Below, one piece after another: positions 20,300 through 32,914 of a stretch of DNA of 64,000 nt. This DNA comes from Prorocentrum cordatum. Lineage: Eukaryota > Sar > Dinophyceae > Prorocentrales > Prorocentraceae. Within the stretch, counting starts at the first letter, position 1; each line of letters starts with the position of its first letter. The stretch covers positions 138,501-202,500 of the forward strand of contig CAUYUJ010016879.1 in NCBI GenBank assembly GCA_963575745.1. Direction: 5' to 3'. Both the position numbers and the translations under genes were made by a program. The notes below the pieces were generated by a model, which did no database searches, had not been told where the DNA came from, and saw nothing but the letters and a program-made list of their open reading frames with translations.

Positions 20300-21246
20300 G
20301 CCCCCCTGCGAGCAACACTATACAATCTAAACATTCGTCGTGCCTAGCAGGACCCAAGGGAAAGGGGAGAGAAGGAGAAAGGTTGCTGGACTCCGGACCC
20401 GGAACGACACTGCAGAAAGCCGACCAGGACAGAGCCCAGAGTCTTGAAGTCTTTCTGGAAGCGGCCTGGGAGCGATCCTTGCTTCTTGGGTTCTGCTTGC
20501 GTCGATCCAGCTCCTCGGCCTCGTCTACGAGGGCTAGCTTACCATGGGTTGGCAGACTCGCCAGGGCGGCAGTGCCCTTGGATATGTCGTCCTTCGTTAA
20601 AGCATCAACGGGATCCGACCGTGGGGGCTCCAGCGGACGTGTCCGCTCCTTCTCTAACGTCTCGCGCACCACTGCCAGATCCAGTGCCGTCCTCCTGCCC
20701 CTGACACTGGCGCTGCCTTCCTTGGGCATCGCGTCGTAGATACTCCTGGCGTCTACGACGTGGACGTGCTCTTCACGACCGCCGAGGCGGCAGTTGCTCC
20801 TGAGAACTGCAGTGAACGGACCTGCTTCTCGGGAACAATCCGAAGCGTCCACATCTTGAAACATCACGTCTCGGTACAAGATTTGGAAGGGGAAAAGGAA
20901 AAAAAACTACATCCGCCACTGCCGAGGACAGAGCTTGCGTTTCGCCGGCCAGAGTCGAGGCAACTTTCCAGCGGAGCTTTGAACTCCTCCACCCGAGGGT
21001 GAACGCTCGAACAACGCGGTTTTCAATCACGCTCGTATCCGCGGCGAGGACCATCCACGCGCCCTGCGCGGGGTCCTCCGGGAGGCCCCTCTCGCCCACC
21101 TGACCTTCGTTCGCCCCAACCCCTCCGGCGTCAGAAAACGACGCGAATGCGATTTTTTCTTGGTCGAGGCGCCAGATGCTCAGGCCTCTAGAGGCCGTCG
21201 CTCTCCAGTGACGGACCATCTTGTTAGCACAGGACACATCTCTCAC
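20286..21246 (-). pseudogene. RNase H domain, copy 2
   Basis: FASFSDAGG and STLAGETQALSS are in 21246-20773. HVVDARSIYD and ALDLAVVRETL are in 20879-20286, separated by a frame change near an A-run at 20901. The C-terminal DPVDALTKDDIS is present. Confidence 0.68.
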
Positions 21247-21367
21247 CGTAGGCTGCTTGAGCCTGCTGGCCAGAATGCCGGCCGCCCCCGCGGCCTCCGG
21301 TCGAGATTCACGCCCGATCCAGTTCAGCTCGTAGATAAGTGATCTTAAGGCCTTGAACTCTCCCTTC

Positions 21368-22063
21368 TCAAGGGGGGGACTTCTTTTGACCCAACCGTGC
21401 CCGGGCGAGAATCACAGGTCGGATCTCCTCGAGAATGTACTTTTCCTGGTCCATGGTCGCGCGCCGCGGGCCGACGCGCACAGATCGCCCGGCGCACTCG
21501 ACGGGCCCCGCGCGACAGTCGCGGCACTTCCCGAAAATGAACCTGCACTCGAAAGCACTCCAGATCCACTGCCTGGATTCGGACGAGTTGCTGGCTATAC
21601 AGAAATCATCCACCTCCAAGAGAACCCCGTTAACTATCTTTCCTCTTGAGTCGTGCCAGGTCCACCAACGCGGTTCCAGGAGGCTTCGACAGAAACCCTT
21701 GTCTTTCAAAAAACGGACGATAGTTTTGCGCCATGCTAGAGGCGAGTCGTCGAGACTATAAACGCTAGCGTTCACACGGATGAGGGAGCCGGGTTCAACC
21801 TTGATTCCTTCGCATGGTTCCACATATATTCCTCCTTGCGAACGCTGCATGGGATCCGACTGGCGAGAAGCATTCTTGACATCAGCGATATCACCGAGAA
21901 GGGAAAGGTTCATCATCACCTGCATGAACACGTGGATGGACGTGGTCTGGAAAGTGGGGGAGTAGACGAACAATAAGCCTGTGTCTGGATCCTTGTGTCC
22001 GAGCACACACACCAGCGCGACTTCGCCTGAGGCTCTGAAAACGCATCCCCCACGGGTTGCCAC
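21368..22063 (-). pseudogene. Reverse transcriptase, copy 2 (open frame)
   Basis: 231 codons uninterrupted from the fingers (VLGHKDPDTGLLFVYSPT) through DVKNASRQSD to EVDDFCIASNSSE and FGKCRDCRAGPVECAGR. The aromatic of DVKNAF is Ser here. It ends QKKSPP-stop at a C7 run (21372-21378). Confidence 0.78.
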
Positions 22064-22074
22064 CTACGCGCCAC

Positions 22075-23247
22075 TCAGCTGATAATGACGCGCTCAAGAC
22101 AAGAGCGCTTCACTGCCGCCGCCTCCTTCGGCGGCACGACTTCTACCGCTCCTGAGTTGGCCATGCTTCGCCCCCCCTCATCATCTGAAATCTCAGACTT
22201 GCCACGCCCGGCTGGCGAGAGCTTGCCGAGAGAGACCTCGCCGCCGCGGCCGGCCGCGAAGATTTCCAGATCCGGTTCGGGCCCCGGGACCTCGGTCAGA
22301 GCGACTCCCTCTTCGTCTCCCGGCGTCACCCAAATATGTGCCCTTCCTCTCGGGGACCGCTCACGCCCCCCCGATCCGCTGCCGCGGGACATGTTCTCAA
22401 ACTCCTCGATCCTGCGCCCGACGACGCCCCGATGCCCCTGGCCAGGCCTGAACTCTGTCGGGCCCTCAGGCGAGGAGGGAGGGAAAGACGGAGGAGGGAG
22501 AGCAGGATGGGAGTGACCGGGGGAAGAGATAGGAACGCCGCGTCCCTCTCCTGGAGGGCCCAGTATGCAGGCGGTTCGATTCCGGCGCGCTCGACGTCGC
22601 CCGTCGCCGGCGGACAGCTGGCACTTCGACTTGTCGCCTCGTCGGCCCTACGCCCGAGAATACAGGCGGGGACATCTCCGGGCTGGTCGATCCTAGTTCT
22701 GCCTCGAAAGGGAGGCGCTCGGAAGCTCTCGGCTTCGGACTGAGCGCTCTAGTTCCTGCGAGTGAAGCGGGAGGAGAGGGAGAGGAGGAATCTCCTGGAG
22801 AGGCGTCGGGCGGAGCAGCACTGGGCCTCCCGGCCTCTGCGGGGCCTCGATCTCGCCCTCTCGGTTGCTTCTGTCCAGAGGGAGAGAGGGAGCGCCGAAA
22901 GGGAGGGAAGTAGCCTCGCTGCCGTCGGGAGACACCTGCCGGGATTGGCTGTCCGCCTCCTCGGAGATAGATGGGAGGCGAGCCACCTCAGATCTGGCTT
23001 GAGCAACGACCGAGCCTCCGTCCGAAGACGGAGGAAGAGGACCGACCCGAGGCCTAGCCGTCCGAAACCCCCTGACGGGGTCGAGGTTCTGGCCCGTGCG
23101 CCCTCCTACCTCAGGCCCAACTGGCTGCGACACCAGCCATGGAGGTGGCGGAGAACCCGCTGGCGCGCTGGGCGCCGGATCGGACCCCGGGGCCAGGGCT
23201 CGATCCCAAGCCTCATCGGGAGGTGGGCCCTCCCGCTGCACATCCAC
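22075..23247 (-). pseudogene. Acidic/Pro-Ser linker, copy 2
   Basis: Two open stretches, 23247-22693 and 22392-22075, same composition as copy 1. The second ends AAVKRSCLERVIIS-stop immediately before RT in a shifted frame. Confidence 0.5.
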
Positions 23248-23506
23248 AGCCGAGGCCCGTCGCGTTCGGACTTGGCCAAACAGCTCGGTCCACTGCGGAT
23301 CTTGCGCTAGCTTGATCCCGCACCTGTTCGGGAGACCACTTCCAGAGACGCGCTCTCGCCGCGACCCACACCGTTCTGCGCTCAGCCAGCACTACGACCC
23401 CCGGGCCCGCCCAGGCGCCGCGGCGCTGGCCGAGAGCGTCGGCCCTGGGACCCGCCTTGGTCGCACGCCTCCGCACAAACACCCAGTGGCCCGGGGTAAA
23501 ACTCAC
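23213..23506 (-). pseudogene. Integrase C-terminal domain, copy 2
   Basis: SFTPGHWVFVRRRATKAG then GPGVVVLAERRTVWVAAR and WKWSPEQVRDQ in one frame, cleaner than copy 1. Confidence 0.6.
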
Positions 23507-23961
23507 CGTGGGCCGGGCCCGGCACGGACCCGACTGGCTCTCTGAACCTTCTCCCGGGCAATGGTCTCCAGTGCCAACCTACGGGCTAGCTCTCGCACCT
23601 TCTGAGATCGAGCATACTCGGCCCCGGCCGAATCCCACTCGGACGCTGGCCTCAGGCTGTCCCGCAAGCCTGGAAGGCCGAGATGATCGTCAGACAATAG
23701 CTCACGGGGAAGCCTGGGATTCACTCCGAGAACAAGTTGGAGGGAGAGAGAATCCGCCGCTGTGCCAAAACCGATGCGTGGGCGCACAACTCATATATAA
23801 GTTCCTCGAGTTCAGCCAGGTCTGCTGGAATGGACGACCCTGCTTCCAGTTCGGCCTCCATCCGCTCCTTGATCCACCCTCCAATGTCTCTCAACCCTGC
23901 CGTTCTGCCATGGAGAGTTGGCGTCACATATGTGGTGCAGCACCCCCCACTGTTCCAATCG

Positions 23962-24581
23962 TCACGCGAATCGATCCTCGAACTCCGAGCCCCCGTCGGA
24001 GAGCACGAAATGAGGAGCGCCGAACGGTCGAATCCAAGCGTGCACGAAGGCGCGCCAAACGCTCGCCGCCTTGGGCCCCTCGGCTCTCACACACACTTGC
24101 AACTTGGGCCCATGGTGCACTATGTTCAGGAAGAGAATCGTCTTATCCTGAAAGGGAAGATATAATAAATCAACTCCCACTATGTGACTGAATATGAAGG
24201 TCCTCGGCATGGATACACGCCTGGGAACGGAGTTTCTCGACCTCTCGGCACATTCCGAACATTTGAAAGGGTCACGTATCCAGCGAAGCACGTGTATCTT
24301 CACACCTCTGGCGCGCAGGACTCTGATGAACTTCCTGTTATCCGGATGGCCCATATTGTGGTGAAGACGAAACACGAGGCGCTGCTCTTGCTCACTAGGC
24401 TCAGGATACCGCCATCTCTCGACAGTACTGGTGGCGTTCGTCGGCCAGGTCTCCGGCTCGTCTTCCCCGCTGTCCTCAAGGTCCCCCGGGTCCTCACCGT
24501 GTGACAGCTCCCCGACCAGAAACGCGCTCTCGTCGAACTCCGCCCCAGGCGGCCTTCCTGCCTTGACTCGCCCCGCTCCAT
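23962..24581 (-). pseudogene. Integrase, copy 2 (stop in core)
   Basis: HHCC (LHHNMGHPDNRKF, CSECAERSR) and two catalytic Asp are in 24375-23962. A TGA follows SDGGSEFEDRFA where copy 1 reads GRLEQW, cutting off the Glu. The acidic linker upstream is out of frame (24581-24300). Confidence 0.74.
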
Positions 24582-24683
24582 TGTTCTCTCACCGCGCGGG
24601 CCACCGCATCGACAAACCGAGGGAGGCAGACCTGGGCCCGAGAGGTCCGCGATCGACCTTCGAGCAGCACGTGCCTGTGACTG

Positions 24684-25564
24684 CTATCGTCGCACCAGTG
24701 GCCTCCTAGCACCTCTTGGATCCCACGATGATTGCTCAGAATCCCGGTGGGTTTTCTTGTTAAGCCCCTCCCCTGTGACGTAGAGCCCATAGGTACACAT
24801 GTCCACCCTGATACGTCGCACCTCAAGAAGCTCCGCGATCGCCCGAACCACCTTAGCGCCCCAAGACGCGGCGAACAAAGGGTGCTCGAACGCGAAGAAC
24901 CGACCGTAACGGATCTGATGATCGGCGATCTTCATACAGAGGATAGGTCCTCGAGCCCTTCCCGAACGGCGATCGACCACACACCACCAGGATCACTGAC
25001 AGTTTTGCTGATCCTGCTGGTTGCTGAGAAGGTCCGGCAGGGTGGGCAGAGCCATATGATCTCCGGCTTGTCCGCGTATATGCTTCTCCAAAGCCTCCCA
25101 CGGTCCGCAGTTTGTCTGGAATCCCATCCGGTAGACAAGTCCCAACTAGAGGCCTCTCCGAGGGCCACCCCTCGCTTCTGGGCCCTTGGGCCTATCCTGG
25201 GAGGGGGGGGCACTTCCATAGAGCTCGCCCCCTGCCTGGCTTTCCTCCTGGGCCCGTCCTGCTTCAACTGCTCGTGGCCCGTTCCTCGCGAGATAACCAT
25301 GGCCTCTAGGGCCCCTCTCACTTCCCGGGGGCAAGCGGACTCGCGATCATCATTCACGGCGTCTCCATCTATCCATTCGGCCCCCTCCAGTTCCAGGCCC
25401 TCTGGAGCTCTGGCCCGAGCCGGAAGCCCCCGCAACTGCTCTTGCGTTCTTCTCCGGAGCTGCGCCCCCGCGAGCTTGCCCCGAGCTTCACTCGACTTGC
25501 TCTGAAGCACTGAAACGGGAAAAAAACAAAGCTGGCCGAGATACGGAAGAGCGCCCAGAGACAA
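24684..25564 (-). pseudogene. PPC/EHP module, copy 2
   Basis: 25564-24932 is open from SLGALPYLGQ through DLSTGWDSRQ and WLCPPCRTFS to EGLEDLSSV. The EHP part (FFAFEHPLFAASWGAKVV) is in another frame at 24980-24684. Confidence 0.6.
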
Positions 25565-25630
25565 CTTGTCCGTCGGCTCTCTCAGCCTCAGAAGGAAGGC
25601 AGCCGCACTGCTCGCAGCGCGCGACCAAGT

Positions 25631-27242
25631 TCAGACGGGGCTGGCCCTCGCCCTGTCACCCTCGAGACTCCTGACTCGCTGACTGATCTCGGCATCGTCG
25701 GCAATGATCTCCCAACCGTCTGGAGAACCTGGATCCGTCTCCTCGGGAATCGGCCCGAGGCCCAAACGCTCCATGGTACCTGTAGTGGTTGGTGCCGTCG
25801 CCGTTGACGTCGTCAGAGTCGTCGTCGCGGCGGGGCTGCCTTGCGCCCCGTTTGGCCCCCCGCTGGCCGAGACCCCGCTGCTCGAGTTCACCCGGAGATC
25901 TCCCTGATCCGGCATCTGGATCTGGGCGTTGGCCACCTGCACCAGTCCAGTGACTGCCGTTCCGATCTGGACCAGCATCTGACCCAGCTGAGAGACCGCC
26001 ATGCCGATGTTCCCGACCGTCGTGACCATCCCATTCACCGCATTGTTGATCCCATCCAGCGTCTCGGCGAAGTCCTCGAAGCCTGGGATCAGCCGACAGA
26101 TCTCGATCACTCCCAGGTATATATGCTGTAGTCCTTCTTCGACCTGGGAGGCTGGAACCTGCTGCTGGCCCATGACGACTTGCATCATCCGGTCCAGTGC
26201 CTCTTGAGCTCGATCGAGCGCTCTGACGCTCTCGGGCACAGACTATAATTACCATTGCAATCCCTGCAAGAGCGCGGCCAAGCTGTTGATCCTAGTCAGA
26301 GCCGCGCCTCCAGCCTGAAATTGCGGGCTGTTCTGCATCACCCCGACGGCCCTCTGAGCGGATGCTGCCGCCGCCCGCGCTGCCTCGGCGGCGGTCTGCT
26401 GGGGGGGGCCGTTGTTCCCGGGCGCGCCTCGGGGCATCCAGGTAAGTCGATCCCCACAGAGTGTTCACCGCGACCCCGAGCCATGCTGGTTGCCGCAGTA
26501 CTTGATAGCGTCGCGTGGACGCCCGCACTCAGGAGCTGGCTCGGGCGGGGGCTCGGCTGGAATAGCAGCCGTCGCTGCCGCCACCGCTCCGGGACTGCCT
26601 GTGCAAAGCCCCGCCGAGCCGGGTTGGAAGGAGCTGCTCCACGGCGTTCCTTGGGACGCATCGGCCGTCGTCGATCCAGCGCCCAGCTCGGGCGGAAGGT
26701 TCTTCGGGGCCGAGCTGCTCCTCGCCCGCCGTCGACGGCGGGACCTCGCGCCGAGGCACTTCGTCGAGTGCTGCCGCGAGCCGAGACTGATTCGCTGGAG
26801 GCCACTGAGGGGCGAAGGCGGCCGCGCCCCACAGCGTCGGCCGCGGCACCTGGGGAGGCGGCCCTGCCGCTGTCTGTTGCGGGATGCCGACCGTCGCTCC
26901 TGGCTCGAGACTCACGGCCTCGGCAGCGCCGCCGGGAACCCGCCCACCCCCGCACCCTGGTGGGAAGCCGTAGTTCTCCGTTGAGCTACCCGAGTCGTCG
27001 GCGTCTCCTCCGGCGCTGGCCAATGCAACGTCGGCTAAGGCAGCCTCGCGCCTGGCTAGGAACTCTTCCGCGGCCCCCTTGGCCACTGGTTCCTTCTTCG
27101 GCCCGGCCGACGCCGGCCCGGCCATCAGCGCTGCCGGAAGGATGTTCTCACCAGCCATCGTAGACCTGAGTGGAATTTTCGACCGAGAAAGCTCCGCTGT
27201 CTGGGAGGCCGCGCAAGCCGATAGCGAGGCTCGAGCCAACAC
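25631..27242 (-). pseudogene. Polyprotein spacer, copy 2
   Basis: Two long stretches: 27242-26529 (MAGENILPAALMAGPAS..., Pro/Ala-rich) and 26239-25631 (MPESVRALDRAQEALDRMMQ then a predicted helical region and a DDAEISQRVRSLEGD end). No enzyme motif. The second part is intact over 202 codons, longer than in copy 1. Confidence 0.5.
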
Positions 27243-27713
27243 GTGCTACATGCCCAGAGATGAGGTCGCTACCCGGAATCTCTGAGACCACCCCGTTGCT
27301 GTCGTCTGGTCCTCTGAGCACCACCCGAGCTTTGTCTCTGGATCCTAAGCCCCGGACCTGACCCCGAGCCGCTAACTGAGCCATAGGCTGGTAGACCCCC
27401 TTGATCGCCTTCCTGATCTGGGCCGTGAGGCCCTGCACCTTGTCTCTGAAGCCCTGCTGAGGGTTCTTCTTGATGGCCTCTCCCTTCGCCCCCTTCTGCT
27501 TGCCTGCGAGGCCCTGCGCGAGGCCGTTCTTGATGGCGCCAACCTTGGATCTCTGGAGTCCTCGGCACCTCGCGCCCCTGAACGCGAGTAAGACAAGGAG
27601 GGGGATCGAGAAGAGAGGCGTGCACTTACTCAGGGCGCCGCCCGAGCCCATCTCCCGGGCTCGCCCCCCCCCGTTCTTCAGAAAAGAAACAGCTGTAAGG
27701 AACGAGCACTTGC

Positions 27714-28571
27714 TCAGGGCCTTTCGGGGCGCCTTGCCTCCACAGGACACAGGACCGATGATGTCGGCCATTCGACGTCCTGGCCCCAGCCTGGCCATCG
27801 GAATACCCCCCCCCCCCCCCGCAGGGTCCGGGGCCGCAAAACATCACTGGGAAGATCTAATATACACTCGAGAAGGTCCAAAAGATTAACGCTGAGCATG
27901 CGAGGAACGTCCTCGCCCAACACCGTCGTCTCGACTTGGCCGAGAACGCCCGCCAAACAGAAGGGAAAGGGGACGGCGGCGATCACCTTCGCCAGGCCCC
28001 CCACTCCGCGGGCACTGCGAAGAGGCCTCACGGACTCGGGCACCGGGACATACTGGAAGCCGCGCCTGTCTAGCTCGTGGGACTCCGCGTTGAGCGCCAA
28101 GCACCAGACGATGTCGCAGGCCGCCCCTGGGCCCACCAGGCCCTGCTTCGCTGCTGTCGCCAGGAACGCGTTATCGACCTCATCCTGGATCTCCCTCAGG
28201 GCCTCAAGCCTCTCGCCCGCGACCACTGGCAGGCACGGCCCACTGGAAACACACCCGGTCAACGCGTAGCCGGCCAGGTTATTATTTTTCTTGTCCGGAA
28301 ACTGCCGCTCGCCGTCGGCAGCGGGGAAATTGGGACATTATCTCGACCAGCGTTCCTCCTGTAGGCATCGCAAACAGCGGGTCACTTTCGTCGGCCGCTC
28401 GCGCGACATGCGCCCCCCATGCCCTCGACCCGGGAAGCCGCCTCGACCTCGCCCTCGACCGCCGTCTCCTCGCCGACCAGCTTCGCGCCGACCGCCGCCG
28501 TGGCCACCACCTCCTGCCGCTCGACCAGTGGATCGAAAATACTCATGATCTCGCTCGACAGCTCTCTTCAA
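27714..28571 (-). pseudogene. Zinc-knuckle and protease-like region, copy 2
   Basis: The same knuckle His to Arg change and the same TAA, then FLATAAKQGLVGPGA with Ala at the catalytic position. ILDLPSDVLRPRTLRGGGG precedes a C-rich run near 27811 that shifts frame. Confidence 0.66.
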
Positions 28572-29835
28572 GTCCTTGTTCTGATTCCAAGTCCTCTATC
28601 GCAGCCAAAACGGTCAATACTTCCTCCTCGCTGAGATCGTCTTCGACATCGTCCTCAGACTCACCACCTTCGGACTTTGCCTCGTCTCGTCGTTCGTCGA
28701 GGTAGTTCCCCGCGCCGAATGGGCTCGGAGGGGGGGGGAGAAAGACAGAGCCTGAAGCCTCGCCCGCTTGACCGACTCCTGCGGCCATCACGGGGCGAGA
28801 AATGGACCGGCCCGTCACCAACCGCTCAGCGCCGCCGACGTCGCCGAAGTCCATCTGGCGCAGTGCCCAGGCGACCTGCCTGCACTCGATGCTGCCCTGG
28901 GTCAGCGTCCTCATGTTTTGTTGACCCTGGGCTGACAACCCCGCACCTTCCTCGAGCATCAGGCCTTTGAGCTTCTCGGATAGCCAGAGGTCGCTCCCCT
29001 CAGCTTCCTGAAACTGTAGGTCTCTCCTGGCAACGCACGGCGTCAGCGACTCCTTGGCCTCACGAGTCCCTTCACGTAGAGCTCGCCGTCCCACTCGTCG
29101 GAGCTCGTCTCCTTCACGCTCGCCGCTCATGAGGTCCATCCGCTGGAGCAGCACCTCGAGCCACTGGCTGCTGGTCAGCAGGTGGTCGGGCACATCGTCG
29201 AACTTCGCCTGCATCGACCAGTCGAAGAGGCCAAGGAACTTCTCTAATCGCCACCACAGCGCGACGTCTGTGCTGCGATCCCACCTGCAGGCAGCCTTCT
29301 TCCACTGCCGATAGTGTGTCCACCCAGGCCAGGCTGGAGGACCCGTGAAGTCGCCACGGGCCTGACCGCCCCAGGAGGACACCTGCCACCCGTCGGAGGG
29401 CCACCAACTGTTTTGCTGCTGCTCGGGGCGACTTTGCCAGTGATGGTCGTGCCACTCGCCTCGTCCGTCTTGGCCCGTCCATGGCTGGTCGCCCCAATCA
29501 CTCTTGTCGCGGCCGACGGCCCACTTGTCACCGTCTCGATCAGCGCCGTCGCTCTTGCGCCGCCCGCCGCCCCAAGGGTCTTGTTCCTCCCACGGGTCGG
29601 CGCTCTCCGGGCGCCGTGTCTCGTCACCACTACCTGGCGCCGTCGCTCGAGAGCCGGCAGCCGTCCTGCTGTCGATAATGCCTAGCACTAACTTTCGCAG
29701 CTCCTGCACCTGGGCAGCGAATGCCTCCACAGCTGACGGGGCTGCTGACTCCTGAATTTCCCGCGCTCCCAGTGGACCCCCTTCACCTGGAGCGCCACCG
29801 CCTATCACCGCGTATGTCTCCTCGTCAGCCGGCAT
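28543..29835 (-). pseudogene. gag: Gag-like protein, copy 2
   Basis: About 430 codons open from the same ATG through the capsid-like region into the acidic tail and QGLEESCRARS. One extra GDV insertion (MDFGDVGGAERL) distinguishes it from copies 1 and 3. Confidence 0.74.
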
Positions 29836-29963
29836 GCCGGCACCTGCCGTGGATCCCACACTGCACGTCTCGTCGAGCGAGACCGGCCAGGCCGTAGGAG
29901 CCGCGCGTGCCCGCCGCCAGTCACCTACCTGCGTGCCGCGCTGCCCGCCTCGGCCATGGCCAG

Positions 29964-29979
29964 CCCCGCTCCGCTACCA
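29964..29979 (-). promoter_or_regulatory. Primer-binding site (copy 2)
   Basis: Identical sequence and 2-bp spacing to copy 1. Confidence 0.73.
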
Positions 29980-29981
29980 AC

Positions 29982-30125
29982 TGTGGCAGCAGCAGGAACA
30001 GCGGATGCCGCTTAGCCTTGAGCCGACCCGGCAACGGCCCACGAACGTCGTGAGTCTTGGCTACAACTCTTTCGTGAATGAAACTAATGCTAAACCTAAA
30101 CCCTGAAGACTGGAACTCCACAACA
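29982..30125 (-). repeat. 5' LTR, copy 2, truncated
   Basis: Same truncation point as copy 1. The internal end CTGCCACA is two bases from the primer-binding site. Confidence 0.8.
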
Positions 30126-30229
30126 AGCGGCTGTGGGACCGTGTGGTCCAATAGCGTGATCAAACTGTTCCACATGGGCGTATCCACAATTAGGGGGCGG
30201 CGGTGATTCGCCGCAGGCGTCTTCGATAC

Positions 30230-31462
30230 GATTCCGTATCAAAGCTCTCCACTGCAATGGGCACCGCTAACCCCAAGTCGATCTCCACGGTGCACCCCTG
30301 ATCCACACCGTAAATCTGTGGATAATTGGGGCTTTGCACGCAAGAGCCGACAAGCGTGCAGTCGCCGCTGACTGCTGCCCACATGTGCACTACAGGCTGT
30401 GGTGCCGGTGTCGGTAGCGCCGCAGGCGTCGGTGGCTCAGGTGCCTGTGCGCACAACCTCCAACCATTCTCGCTCCACATATTATCAGATGACCAAACTA
30501 TGCTCGTTGACGGTATGATGCCGTCGGGTCCGTAGGTTCCTGAATATTCCACCCCGTTGACAATGAGGTAGTCGAAAAACGACTCCGTATTGAAGCTCTC
30601 CACTAGAATAGGTGCCGCTGACCCCGAATCAATCTCCACGGTGCACTCCTGGTCCACGCCGTAATCCTGCGGGTAGTTGGGGCTCTCCAAGCAAGGGCCA
30701 TCAATCGCGCACTCGCCGCTGACAGCCGCCCACATGTGCACCAGTGCGGGCGTCGGAGGTGCGGGAGTGGGCCACACGGCTGTCGGTGGTGGAACAGGTG
30801 TCGGTGGCGCGCTTGGCATGGGCGCGGGTGTCGGGGCAGCGGGTGTCGGTGGGGCAGGCGTCGACGGTGGAGAGCCTGCGCACAGCCTCCAGCCACTCTG
30901 GGTTGCAGTAAAGTCAGAAGACCAAACAATACTCGTTGATGGTGTGATGCCGCTGGGACCGATGCCTCCAGAATACTCCACTCCGTTGACAATGAGGTAG
31001 TCGAAAAACGACTCCGTATTGAAGCTCTCCACGAGGATAGGTGCCGCTGACCCCAAATCGATCTCCACGGTGCACTCCTGATCCACGCCGTAATCCTGCG
31101 GGTAGTTGGGGCTCTCCACGCAAGAGCCGTCTCTCGCGCACGCGCCGCTGACTGCTGCCCACATGTGCACCAGTGCGGGTACTGGTGGCGCGGGTGCTGG
31201 TGAGACTGCTGTCGGTGGTGGGGCAGGCGTCGGTGGCGGAGGTGTCGGTGGAGCGATTGGCATTGGCGCATGCGTCGGTGGCGCAGGCGTCGGTGGCGCA
31301 GGCGTCGACGGTGGAGAGCCTGCGCACAACCTCCAGCCACTCTGGGTTGCATAGGAGTCGGAGGTCCAACCTAAGCTCGTTGATGGTGTGATGCCACTTG
31401 GACCAGCACTTCCAGAATACTCCACTCCGTTGACGGTGAGGTAATCGAAATCCGCAGCCGCT
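30230..31462 (-). CDS. Multi-CUB protein, internal exon (unit 3)
   Basis: Near-identical copy of the unit 2 exon, again exactly 1,233 nt with the same acceptor and donor. Small differences include a VWSEKGW to MWSENGW change in one CUB and LLVNG to LIVNG in another. No stop or frameshift interrupts it. The low divergence from unit 2 points to recent duplication or ongoing gene conversion. Confidence 0.8.
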
Positions 31463-31853
31463 CTTACACGCGGTGGAGCAGTTTGTTCACGTCTACCAGC
31501 TGTCTGGTAGGATCTCTGCAGTGTTCCATGACCGCCTCCCCCTTCGCCGCGCTCACGGGTTGAGCATCGCCCCCCAGAGAGAGCCACAGGACGGGCCCGA
31601 GGCTGGATCGAAGAGCCCCCGAAGGCGGCCACGCCCGCGGAAGAAGGCCCCAGGACGGCTCAGAGGAGCCGCCCAGGGGCCGAGACGTCCCCGAGATGGT
31701 CGAGCCGAACCTCTTCGGGAGAGCCCGGTGGAACCGCTGCAGGGTGGCCCCGAGACCCTCGACCGGGCCACCGGCGGGCTTTTGAATGACCCCCCATCGA
31801 GGCCCCAGGGAGGCCCCGAGGAAGCCACCTGAAATGAAGGGAGCGGGGCCGTC

Positions 31854-32140
31854 GACGCGAGCGACGTGCGGGGACGACGACTACGACGACGAGCGCGACG
31901 ACGACGAGGACGACGAGGGCGACGACGACGAGGACGACGAGGGCGACGACGACGAGGGCGAGGACGAGGGGGAGGAAAAGGGCGACAGCGACGACGACGA
32001 CGAGAGCGACGACGATGACGAGGGCGGGGAAGACGGCGACGTCGTCGTCGTTGTCGCACTCGTCCTCATCCTCGTCGTCGTCGTCCTCGCCGTCGTCGTC
32101 CTCGTCGTCGCAGTCGTCGTCCTCGCACGTCGTCCGCGTC
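31854..32140. repeat. GAC/GTC inverted repeat in intron (unit 3)
   Basis: The longest copy: the left arm has an extra 24 bp (one more GAGGGCGACGACGAC-type block) and a GGAAAAGGGC variant. Repeat-number variation between units shows the tract is mutable. Confidence 0.85.
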
Positions 32141-32214
32141 GATAGCCCGCCACGCGAGACGCTGCGGACTGCGCACAATCTGGCGATTTGCTTTGTCGAA
32201 TCGCCTCCAAGACT

Positions 32215-32737
32215 GCCAAGATGACCTCCAAGGTGCCGTCAAGACGCCCAGGATGGCCCCAAAAGAGCCCCAAAATGCATCGAAGACGGCCCAAGATGCA
32301 CCCGGGACGGCCCAAGATGGCCAAAGACCAAGAGGCTCCCAAGAGGCCTCGAAGAAAGTTAAGGAGGCCTCCAACAGGTCCTCCAGCAACGCCAGAAGAA
32401 GCCAAAACCATTGATTATCCCATGGTTTTTAAAGATTTTCGGAATTTGCTTCATCACGGCCATTCCGACAATCCAATACAGCCCCAGAGGCCCACAAGAT
32501 GGCCCACAGAGCGCCCAAGAGGCATCCAAGATGGCCCCAGGACGGCCCAAGATGCTCCCAAGACGGCCCCCACAGGGGCCTTCAAACGGCCAAGATGGCA
32601 TTCAAGACGACCCTGAAGCGCCCCAAGAGGGCCACAAGACAGCCCAGAGGGGCTCCCAAGATGACCCATGACAATGTCAGACGCGCCAGGAACGCCGTAA
32701 GACGGCCAAAGAGGCCCCCAAAAAGCCCCTGCAGGCA
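32215..32737. repeat. Degenerate CCAAGATGGCC repeat (intron, unit 3)
   Basis: Unit 3 counterpart, ending directly at the 3' LTR of the unit 3 retroelement. Confidence 0.68.
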
Positions 32738-32742
32738 CAACG

Positions 32743-32914
32743 TGTGGCAGAAGCAGAAATAGCGGATGCCTTTTAGCCTTGAGCCAACCCGGCAACGGAC
32801 CAAGAACGTCGTGAGTCTTGGCTCCAACTCCCTCGTGAATGAAAGTAATGCTAAACCTAAACCCTGAAAACTGGAACTCCACCACACGGGTCAGACTTTC
32901 TTACAGGTTTAGCA
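32743..32914 (-). repeat. 3' LTR, copy 3
   Basis: 172 bp, TG...CA, same polypurine tract. Nearly identical to the copy 2 3' LTR and about 10% different (by eye) from its own 5' LTR. Confidence 0.85.

Larger units (their letters stand above)
20128..30125 (-). mobile_element. Ty1/copia-type LTR retroelement, copy 2 (intronic, dead)
   Basis: Same element in the next 12.6-kb unit (12,591 bp offset measured at the 5' LTR). RT is one open frame here (22063-21368). The integrase core ends at a TGA after SDGGSEFEDRFA. Shared lesions with copies 1 and 3 show common descent of an already inactive insertion. Confidence 0.88.
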